NCBI GenBank assembly: GCA_937889705.1 | Contig: CALBYO010000058.1 | Coordinates: 1 to 6,655, forward strand | Source of the DNA: an uncultured Bacillota bacterium | Lineage (GTDB): Bacteria; Bacillota; Clostridia; Christensenellales; UBA1242 | DNA: 6,655 bases | Direction of reading: 5' to 3' | Shown: one piece after another, positions 1-4,922 of the stretch | How the letters are laid out: every line of letters starts with the position of its first letter | Numbering within the stretch: the stretch's first letter is position 1 | Notes under the pieces: model-generated | Seen by the model: only the letters and a program-made list of their open reading frames with translations | Told to the model about the DNA's origin: nothing | Databases searched by the model: none | Position numbers and translations under genes: made by a program

Positions 1-1515
1 AATAACTTAATTGGCGAAGATAAATATTACAGACTTGTAAACGATATTATTTATGAAACAGGAACTATTTCAAGTAAATTATATAAATATTATTTCTTAG
101 GAAATTTGGAAGGCAATAGTTTCACAATCGGCAATTATGTTATTGACTCTTCAGAAAACATGGAATTTGCAGGCTTCTTTGCAGGAATTGGAAGCAGATT
201 TAAACAAATGGGTTCAATCAAGAATGTCAACTTTGCACCAAGATATATCAACTTGCCAAACACAAACTCAGTTGGCGCGATTGCCGGAGTAATCTTTGGT
301 GCAAACATCATAAATGTCAACATTGATGGCTTTACTTATGATAATGAAGGAATCGTCATACTTGGTAAAAACGCAGTTGGCGGCGTTGCTGGTATTGCAC
401 TTGGAAATTATTTGTTGAACAATATTAAATCAAATATTTCAGTCAATGCCACATATAGAGCAAAATTAAGCGCACACGATGTTCAAATCTTTGACGAATT
501 TAACCTTAATTCAATTTCACATGCTGGATTAATTGTTGGTGCAATCGGTGGCTACGGAAAAGTAAATTACATTCAAGCAAGCGGCGATAATGTTGCAATA
601 GGTGAATGTGTTGGTATGCTTTTCGGAAGCATTGGAAAGAATGTTGAAGCGACAGATCTTACAGTTAAACAAAGTTCAAAACAATCAATCAAAGCAGATA
701 TCTATGCAGGCGTAATTGCAGGCGTAAGTGCTGGTAAATTAAGCAATATTTTGGTTGATAAAAATGAAATTAGCAAAAACTCATTCTTCGCAGATACAAT
801 TTATATTCCAATAGCGATAGGAAATGTCGTTGGTTATGTTGTTGGCGGAAGCATTGAAAATGCGATAGTTAACACAACAACTTATGTTCCAAGTGGTGTA
901 ACATTTGTTGGTGGCGCGGTCGGAATTATGCAAGACGGCTCGCTTAAAAATATCGTTATAAACGGAAATATTTCAGCAGGCGAAGTTGTTGGTGGCGTTG
1001 TTGGTTACATCGGAATTGTTGAAGCAAAAGGATATACTGGCAACATAAAACGCGTTGAACTCTCAAAAGACAGCAAAATTTCAATCACAGATTGTTATCT
1101 TGTTGGAAATATCGTTTCGACAACATCAACTAATGAAGTTCGAGTTGGAACTGTTGCAGGTTTAATTAATGGGGTAAGTGTAAACGATGTAAGCATTTCG
1201 GACATCAATGTAAAATCGAATGCAAAAGTTACAATCACATTTAACGATGACTTAGTTTTAACTAAAAACATCATCTCAATTAGCAATTACTCATATAATA
1301 CAACCAGTGTTTCAATTAGATATGGTATTGTGACAATTAAAAACGGAACAAACGAAGGTCAAATATTCTATTCACATGATGATGTAAATAAGAATAATCG
1401 TTTGTATATCGAAAAACCATACATATTCCAAATAAATTCAGAAAATGGAAATATCAAAGTAAATGATATAACCTATGCTAAATGGGATAAAATAGGACAA
1501 GAAAAGAATGCGTAA
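1..1515 (+). CDS. GLUG-like repeat surface protein, 5'-truncated (C-terminal 504 residues)
   Basis: The frame is open from the first base, so the gene begins upstream; the TTG at 106 is an internal Leu codon (part of GNLEGNSFTIGNY), not a start. The segment YYRLVNDI...FLGNLEGNSFTI matches the 'Y.L.NDI ... F.G.(F/L).GNG.TI' lead-in that commonly precedes GLUG repeats in large secreted or wall proteins of gut Firmicutes. About ten units follow, each with a V/A-G-x-x-x-G core and then a short strand such as IKNVNF or LKNIVI; together these suggest a beta-helix or beta-solenoid. The last ~100 residues lack the glycine pattern and look like a separate beta-rich domain. The C-terminus (DKIGQEKNA) has no LPxTG motif, membrane segment or SLH domain, so any anchoring would have to be N-terminal and unseen. 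Adhesion or carbohydrate binding is a family-level guess. The stop codon lies in the loop of the terminator hairpin. Confidence 0.85.
   Translation, partial: NNLIGEDKYYRLVNDIIYETGTISSKLYKYYFLGNLEGNSFTIGNYVIDSSENMEFAGFFAGIGSRFKQMGSIKNVNFAPRYINLPNTNSVGAIAGVIFGANIINVNIDGFTYDNEGIVILGKNAVGGVAGIALGNYLLNNIKSNISVNATYRAKLSAHDVQIFDEFNLNSISHAGLIVGAIGGYGKVNYIQASGDNVAIGECVGMLFGSIGKNVEATDLTVKQSSKQSIKADIYAGVIAGVSAGKLSNILVDKNEISKNSFFADTIYIPIAIGNVVGYVVGGSIENAIVNTTTYVPSGVTFVGGAVGIMQDGSLKNIVINGNISAGEVVGGVVGYIGIVEAKGYTGNIKRVELSKDSKISITDCYLVGNIVSTTSTNEVRVGTVAGLINGVSVNDVSISDINVKSNAKVTITFNDDLVLTKNIISISNYSYNTTSVSIRYGIVTIKNGTNEGQIFYSHDDVNKNNRLYIEKPYIFQINSENGNIKVNDITYAKWDKIGQEKNA
169..1203 (+). repeat. Array of about ten degenerate GLUG-like protein repeats
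   Basis: These are protein-level repeats spaced irregularly, roughly 20 to 50 residues apart. Cores visible in order are AGFFAG, VGAIAG, VGGVAG, AGLIVG, VGMLFG, AGVIAG, IGNVVG, VGGAVG, VGGVVG and VGTVAG. Most are followed 8-12 residues later by an Asn-rich strand (IKNVNF, IINVNI, LSNILV, IENAIV, LKNIVI, VNDVSI). At DNA level only short GTTGGTGGCG-like runs are shared, so the array is old and diverged rather than a recent tandem expansion. The classic GLUG core (GGLVGxN) is present only in degenerate form, so the assignment to that family is by pattern and not by exact match. Confidence 0.7.
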
Positions 1516-1532
1516 CCGCATTCTTTTTTTTA
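1502..1532. terminator. Shared rho-independent terminator between convergent genes
   Basis: An 11-bp perfect stem (1502-1512 AAAAGAATGCG with 1517-1527 CGCATTCTTTT) encloses a 4-base loop, TAAC. On the plus strand it runs straight into a T-rich tract (1521-1538), a strong terminator for the repeat-protein gene. The stop codon TAA (1513-1515) is in the loop. On the minus strand the stem follows the permease stop (1532-1530) immediately, and the downstream tract reads CTTTTCTTG, weaker but adequate for a bidirectional terminator. Confidence 0.9.
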
Positions 1533-2381
1533 TTTTTTGAAATGTGCTTCTATTCGACTTATTATGAAATACATTCCGCCAGCGAGCAAGCAAAGTATGA
1601 CGGTGCTTGTCATAACAAGGTCGAGTTTGAAAACCGTGCCGCCATAAACTATCAAATATCCAAGACCCGCTTTGGAAACCAGATATTCGCCCATGATTGT
1701 GCCAATCCAACTCATTCCAACATTTATTTTTAAAACCGAAATGAAGTCTGGCATTGAATTTGGAACGATGAGTTTGAAAAATATTTGATATTTTTTGGCG
1801 TTCATTGACCGCATAAGCAAGATTTTATCTTTGTCGCAAGATAGGAACGAACCGAGCAAACTCAAAGTTGTGATAATTACGCAAATCAAGATACACATTA
1901 CAATAATTGCTTTTGTGCCAGCGCCAACCCAAATGATGATTAGTGGGCCAAGCGCGATTTTAGGCAAACTATTTAAAACAACAATATATGGCTCTAAAAC
2001 TTTTTTAAGTTTGTCGCTCCACCAAAGCAGAACGGCGAGCAAATATCCTATTGCAGTTGCTAAAATGAAGCCAATTACAGTTTCGTATAGCGTTATGCCT
2101 ATGTGCATGAAAAGTTCGCCAGAAACATAAAGTTTTCGCACAGTTTCAATCATGCGCGATGGAGAACTCACGAAGAAAGGATCTAAAATTCCCCACATTG
2201 TAAACAATTCCCAAATCACGAAAATTGCCACCAAAATCAAAACTTGAATTAAGCGAATAATCCATTTTTCGCTTTCAATTTTTTTGAGATATTTTTTATG
2301 TTCTTGTGTATAACTTTGATATTTTAACTTTTTTTCTTTAAATTTGCGTTTTAAGTTGAAAAATTCTAAAAATTTCTTCAT
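1530..2381 (-). CDS. ABC transporter permease, SsuC/TauC/ThiX-type
   Basis: This 283-residue inner-membrane permease is of the BPD_transp_1 type used by importers of sulfonates, taurine, nitrate or pyrimidine precursors. A Lys-rich cytoplasmic N-terminus (residues 1-40, longer and more basic than usual) precedes a first membrane segment at about 41-61. Further hydrophobic segments lie near 97-121, 132-152, 158-180, 222-246 and 255-275. The FVSSPSRM segment (70-77) is typical of the family. The EAA-like coupling region is about 193-226 (AKKYQIFFKLIVPNSMPDF, then LKINVGMSWIGTIMGEYL), which contacts the ATPase. I place the start at ATG 2381 because the AGGAG at 2391-2387 is 5 bases upstream; the in-frame GTG at 2387 overlaps that site and cannot use it. 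The gene follows its ATPase by 12 bases in one operon. Substrate is not inferable: no binding protein is in the window. Confidence 0.92.
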   Translation of the reverse strand: MKKFLEFFNLKRKFKEKKLKYQSYTQEHKKYLKKIESEKWIIRLIQVLILVAIFVIWELFTMWGILDPFFVSSPSRMIETVRKLYVSGELFMHIGITLYETVIGFILATAIGYLLAVLLWWSDKLKKVLEPYIVVLNSLPKIALGPLIIIWVGAGTKAIIVMCILICVIITTLSLLGSFLSCDKDKILLMRSMNAKKYQIFFKLIVPNSMPDFISVLKINVGMSWIGTIMGEYLVSKAGLGYLIVYGGTVFKLDLVMTSTVILCLLAGGMYFIISRIEAHFKK

Positions 2382-2386
2382 ATGCA

Positions 2387-2391
2387 CTCCT
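2387..2391 (-). promoter_or_regulatory. Ribosome binding site AGGAG that fixes the permease start
   Basis: Read on the minus strand, AGGAG (2391-2387) sits in the 12-base gap between the ATPase stop and the permease, with a 5-base spacer to ATG 2381. It overlaps the alternative GTG at 2387-2385 and so rules out that start. Confidence 0.8.
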
Positions 2392-2393
2392 TT

Positions 2394-3221
2394 TTAACTC
2401 TCATCATAGATGACGAGTTCTTTCCAAATTTCATCGAAATAGTCGTGCGCCTTTTTGCTTTCTCGCCTTTTAAGTGGCGTGCCAAATTCTTTTAAGTCAA
2501 CGTCAACAATCTTTTTGACGGTGCCAGGTCTGGTGGATAAGATAATCACTCTGTCTGCCAAACTAACGGCCTCAGAAATGTCGTGGGTGACAAGTATCGC
2601 CGTTTTTTCTTCGTTGCTAATAATTTCAGAAACATTGTCGCAAACATTAAGCCTTGTTTGGAAATCAAGGGCGGAGAATGGTTCGTCTAAGAGTAAAATT
2701 TTTGGGTCAAGTGCAAGCGTTCTTATAAGTGCAACACGCTGACGCATACCGCCAGAAAGTTCGGTAGGTTTGCTATTTCTAAAATTTCCAAGACCATATT
2801 TGTCAATAAGATTTGAAACTCGTGTTAAAAGTTCGGTATCTTTTTTGCGTTTTTGAATTTCAATCCCAATCGTCACATTTTTCCAAATTGTCCGCCAGTC
2901 AAAAAGTTGGTCGCGTTGGAACATATAGCCAATGTCAACTTCGCTTGTTTTTTTCTTTTCGTTGACATCATGACCATCTAAGTAAATGTGACCAGAACTT
3001 GGCTTTAAGATGCCGGCAATAAGAGATAAAATCGTTGTTTTGCCGCAACCCGAAGGTCCAACAATCGCAACAAATTCCTTTTCATAAACTGAGAAATTGA
3101 CATCTTTCAAAGCGAGTGTTTCGCCATCTTTTGTGTGATAAATCAAACTCACATTGTCAAATTTAAGCACTTCTTTTTTATCGTTTGTATTCTTTTTGAT
3201 TTCTTTTTCTTCCTTTTCCAT
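2394..3221 (-). CDS. ABC transporter ATP-binding protein, SsuB/TauB/ThiZ-type
   Basis: This 275-residue cytoplasmic ATPase powers the permease encoded just downstream. All nucleotide-binding motifs are intact: Walker A GPSGCGKTT (55-63), Q-loop Gln102 in GYMFQRDQLFDWRT, signature LSGGMRQR (155-162), Walker B ILLLDEP (175-181) with catalytic Glu180, D-loop SALD (183-186) and H-loop His213 in VTHDISEA. The LFDWRTI-x-NV stretch after the Q-loop and the STRPG segment (229-233) are typical of the nitrate/sulfonate/taurine ATPase group. The first ~16 residues are a charged Lys/Glu extension outside the fold. ATG 3221 has AGGA (3233-3230) eight bases upstream. It is the first gene of the operon; the candidate promoter is at 3281-3308. 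Substrate remains open: a sulfonate, a thiamine precursor or a similar small compound are all possible. Confidence 0.95.
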   Translation of the reverse strand: MEKEEKEIKKNTNDKKEVLKFDNVSLIYHTKDGETLALKDVNFSVYEKEFVAIVGPSGCGKTTILSLIAGILKPSSGHIYLDGHDVNEKKKTSEVDIGYMFQRDQLFDWRTIWKNVTIGIEIQKRKKDTELLTRVSNLIDKYGLGNFRNSKPTELSGGMRQRVALIRTLALDPKILLLDEPFSALDFQTRLNVCDNVSEIISNEEKTAILVTHDISEAVSLADRVIILSTRPGTVKKIVDVDLKEFGTPLKRRESKKAHDYFDEIWKELVIYDES

Positions 3222-3262
3222 AAATTTTTTCCTAAATTATTTCAACCATTTTGTCATTTGTA

Positions 3263-3273
3263 AGGGTTTCCCT
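3263..3273. repeat. Short palindrome AGGG-TTT-CCCT in the ABC operon leader
   Basis: A 4-bp perfect inverted repeat with a 3-base loop lies 8 to 18 bases downstream of the proposed -10 box of the ABC operon. It would therefore fall at or just after the transcription start. It could be a small operator half-site pair or a 5' stabilising hairpin. It is short enough to be chance. Confidence 0.3.
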
Positions 3274-3280
3274 ATATCAT

Positions 3281-3308
3281 TTTATAGATAGTGAGTTAAA
3301 AATGTGAA
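3281..3308 (-). promoter_or_regulatory. Probable vegetative promoter of the ABC operon
   Basis: On the minus strand a -35 box TTCACA (3308-3303, one mismatch to TTGACA) is followed, after a 16-base spacer, by a -10 box TATAAA (3286-3281, one mismatch to TATAAT) that continues as TATAAAAT. This gives a start near 3274 and a leader of about 50 bases ending in the AGGA site before ATG 3221. Read by eye against the sigma-A consensus; no experimental support. Confidence 0.55.
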
Positions 3309-3321
3309 AGTCTAAATGTGA
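3300..3321 (+). repeat. Direct repeat AAATGTGA in the divergent promoter region
   Basis: AAATGTGA occurs at 3300-3307 and again at 3314-3321, 14 bases start to start. The left copy overlaps the -35 box of the leftward ABC promoter and the right copy overlaps the -35 region of the rightward promoter-like sequence. The arrangement fits a shared operator for divergent transcription, but two 8-mers in A+T-rich DNA could be coincidence. Confidence 0.4.
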
Positions 3322-3347
3322 CAAAAAAGTGGCAATAAACATAAAAT
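3318..3347 (+). promoter_or_regulatory. Candidate promoter of spoVM, possibly sporulation sigma type
   Basis: CATAAAAT at 3340-3347 fits the -10 pattern CATAnnnT shared by the mother-cell sigma factors E and K. Upstream, AC at 3321-3322 stands 17 bases before it, as in the sigma-K pattern. The sigma-E ATA element is present only as ACA (3321-3323), with 16 bases to the -10. The same DNA also reads as sigma-A: GTGACA (3318-3323), an 18-base spacer and TAAAAT (3342-3347). Sigma-E control would be expected by analogy with Bacillus subtilis spoVM; the sequence alone does not decide. Confidence 0.4.
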
Positions 3348-3357
3348 GAATTACAAC

Positions 3358-3362
3358 GGAGG
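3358..3362 (+). promoter_or_regulatory. Strong ribosome binding site GGAGG of spoVM
   Basis: GGAGG lies four bases before ATG 3367. It is the best Shine-Dalgarno sequence in the window and the main nucleotide-level argument that the 23-codon frame is translated. The two larger genes that follow on this strand have none. Confidence 0.8.
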
Positions 3363-3366
3363 AAGT

Positions 3367-3438
3367 ATGAAAATCATTTGTATTAAGTTGCCAAAGTTTT
3401 TATCTTTTTTGTTAAAACCATTCGTTAAAAAAGATTAA
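3367..3438 (+). CDS. spoVM: SpoVM-like sporulation peptide (23 aa)
   Basis: The frame encodes 23 residues beginning MKIICIKLPKFL and ending VKKD. Bacillus subtilis SpoVM (26 residues) begins MKFYTIKLPKFL and ends FRKD. The shared MK, the IKLPKFL block at the same positions, the terminal Lys-Asp and the near-identical size make homology convincing for so short a protein. SpoVM is an amphipathic helix that inserts into the outer forespore membrane, recognises its convex curvature and anchors SpoIVA to start coat assembly. Pro9, important in B. subtilis, is conserved. Differences: Gly-Gly after FL is replaced by Ser-Phe, the middle is three residues shorter, and there is a second proline (Pro18) and a cysteine (Cys5). 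It has a strong GGAGG site and a possible mother-cell promoter upstream, and no terminator before the next gene. It is too short for default gene callers and likely to be missing from automatic annotation. Confidence 0.87.
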   Translation: MKIICIKLPKFLSFLLKPFVKKD

Positions 3439-3467
3439 AAAATTTATAGTTGTCAAAAATTTTACAT

Positions 3468-4898
3468 ATGAAAATTTTAATTGTGGGCATTGCTGTTTTC
3501 GTTTGCCTTGTTCTAACCATTTTAAAAATTATAAATGTATGTAAGAATAAAAAATCTAAAATTGTTGCAACGGCAAAAGTTAAAAGCCGTAAATTTTTGT
3601 TTTTAAAAGGTGAGCAAAGCAAAATAATTTCAGACATTAAATTAAAAATTGAAAACAACGCACCAAAAGTATTTGACGCTCAAATTGATTATAAAAAATT
3701 GAAAAGCTCTGGGTTGTTTGAAGAAAAGCCAATTTATAAAATTTTTGTAAGTGATTTGTGTTTGAAAAATAAAAAAATGATTTTCACTTTAAACTCGATT
3801 TGTAAAAAGATTTGTTTCACTCCTATTGCGCTTTGCAATAGCGATGAAATATTAAACGAAATTTCAAATGAATATAAAAATGTTAAATGCTTAAATGTCA
3901 ACTATTTAAACCCGCAAATTATATTTGAATTAAATAAAATTGACATAAATTATAAACCAAAAGTTGAAGACGCCGATGAAGGTATTTTTGTAAATGGTGA
4001 AAGAGCAGATAACTATCGCTATAAAGATTTACGGCTTGAAAGCAAACGCGTTTTAAAATCTTGTGATGTTCAGTGCTATAAGATTTTAGATTTTGACAAT
4101 TCAAAAACAATTTTTCAAAAGCCAGAATTTAAAGTTTTAGAAATAATCAAAATTCAAAATAGTACAGATAAAACTCAAACTTATAGCGTTGAGATAAATT
4201 TAAAACTTGACAGTGAGTTTGTGAATGTTGAAAAAATTGACAATAAATTGATTATTAAAAAATTAGATAATAATGCTCAGATTTTTTATTTTTCAAATAA
4301 TAATTTTAATTATTTCATTAAAAAACATGAAAAAAATGTGTTTTTGAGTGTCAATTTTGCAAATTTTAAAATTAATAGCAATTCATATTCAATTATGAAC
4401 ATATCTACATTTGATACGAAAATAAAAAGTATAAAATTAATGTTGCTTGAAAATTATTGCAAAATGAAAAAATTGTTTGCGTTAGATTTTGTTTGCCCGA
4501 GCAAGAAAATAAGCAAACTTTTAAACGAAAATTTGAAAGATATTTATGTTAAACATTATTTGAATTTTGAAAAAAACAAGAGTTATAAGTTTGATAACAT
4601 AATAAAAATTGAGCAAATTGAAAAATTGTCTGCGGTTAAATTTCATTCATTTGAATTTGCCACATTTTTGTTTAACTCGTTTTTAGGAATTAAACAAATT
4701 GGTTCTTGCTTTAAAATTTCTCCAAAGTCAGATATAAACTTTTTTAGTTTTGAAATTGAATTGAGTGGCAAAAAATATCAAATAGAATATAAACAAAATA
4801 AACAAAAATATATTTCTTATGGTGGACTTGAATTTGTTAATTTGGACAATGTTAATTTAAAATTTGTGAGCGAAAATAGCATAACATTTTGCGGATAA
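3468..4898 (+). CDS. Unrecognised membrane-anchored protein, Lys/Asn-rich (476 aa)
   Basis: I do not recognise this protein. One hydrophobic segment (about residues 3-23) is followed by a dense basic stretch (Lys20 to Arg41). By the positive-inside rule this places the large C-terminal region in the cytoplasm; thirteen scattered cysteines agree with a reducing compartment. The rest is rich in Lys, Asn, Ile and Phe and looks mostly beta-stranded, with a helical part around 325-410. No catalytic motif is evident. The C-terminus (FFSFEIELSGKKYQIEY, 425-441) and two earlier stretches (about 89-136 and 221-250) faintly recall beta-sandwich parts of cyclic beta-1,2-glucan synthase/GH94 proteins, without their catalytic barrel. 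I chose ATG 3468 over the in-frame TTG 3450; neither has a Shine-Dalgarno site. The gene starts 29 bases after spoVM with no terminator between, so co-transcription is plausible. It is far more A+T-rich than its neighbours: 7 G/C in bases 4261-4320, against 24 in rarA bases 5221-5280. Confidence 0.8.
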   Translation: MKILIVGIAVFVCLVLTILKIINVCKNKKSKIVATAKVKSRKFLFLKGEQSKIISDIKLKIENNAPKVFDAQIDYKKLKSSGLFEEKPIYKIFVSDLCLKNKKMIFTLNSICKKICFTPIALCNSDEILNEISNEYKNVKCLNVNYLNPQIIFELNKIDINYKPKVEDADEGIFVNGERADNYRYKDLRLESKRVLKSCDVQCYKILDFDNSKTIFQKPEFKVLEIIKIQNSTDKTQTYSVEINLKLDSEFVNVEKIDNKLIIKKLDNNAQIFYFSNNNFNYFIKKHEKNVFLSVNFANFKINSNSYSIMNISTFDTKIKSIKLMLLENYCKMKKLFALDFVCPSKKISKLLNENLKDIYVKHYLNFEKNKSYKFDNIIKIEQIEKLSAVKFHSFEFATFLFNSFLGIKQIGSCFKISPKSDINFFSFEIELSGKKYQIEYKQNKQKYISYGGLEFVNLDNVNLKFVSENSITFCG

Positions 4899-4907
4899 CA
4901 TTGAATG

Positions 4908-4916
4908 TGATATAAT
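4908..4916 (+). promoter_or_regulatory. Extended -10 promoter of rarA, placed for a leaderless mRNA
   Basis: TGATATAAT at 4908-4916 is a perfect extended -10 (TGn plus TATAAT). The -35 region is weak (TTGCGG at 4889-4894, 16-base spacer, inside the end of the upstream gene), as is usual when the extended -10 is present. Six bases (4917-4922) separate the -10 from ATG 4923, so the expected transcription start falls on or within a base or two of the start codon. Confidence 0.65.
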
Positions 4917-4922
4917 AAAATT

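Noticed and set aside
350..1050. Recurrent GTTGGTGGCG-like strings as a DNA repeat or CRISPR array
   Set aside because: They encode the V-G-G core of the protein repeats, are irregularly spaced, and the intervening sequence is in-frame coding; no constant repeat-spacer pattern.
1438..1710. Minus-strand open frame of 90 codons across the terminator and permease end
   Set aside because: It overlaps the permease in another frame, runs through the shared terminator hairpin and has no recognisable protein pattern.
1795..2130. Plus-strand open frame of 111 codons
   Set aside because: It lies antisense within the permease gene; its hydrophobic look is a by-product of the membrane-protein codons on the other strand.
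2382..2387. GTG at 2387 as the permease start
   Set aside because: The only ribosome site (AGGAG 2391-2387) overlaps this codon, while it is well spaced for ATG 2381.
2455..2742. Plus-strand open frame of 95 codons
   Set aside because: It is antisense to the intact ATPase motifs; no ribosome site or family pattern.
3222..3280. Thiamine (TPP) or other riboswitch in the ABC operon leader
   Set aside because: The leader is only about 50 bases and lacks the conserved CTGAGA and ACC-TGATC elements of a TPP switch; only a 4-bp palindrome is present.
3439..3467. Terminator between spoVM and the next gene
   Set aside because: Only short A/T palindromic runs are found, with no GC-containing stem, so I do not call a terminator here.
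3425..3658. Minus-strand open frame of 77 codons overlapping the spoVM end
   Set aside because: It opposes two better supported plus-strand genes, and its Phe/Leu richness mirrors the A+T-rich Lys codons of the 3468 gene.
3468..4898. The very A+T-rich gene as a pseudogene or recent foreign insertion
   Set aside because: The frame is uninterrupted for 476 codons with a coherent N-terminal anchor, and there are no flanking repeats, attachment sites or mobility genes. Composition alone does not prove transfer.
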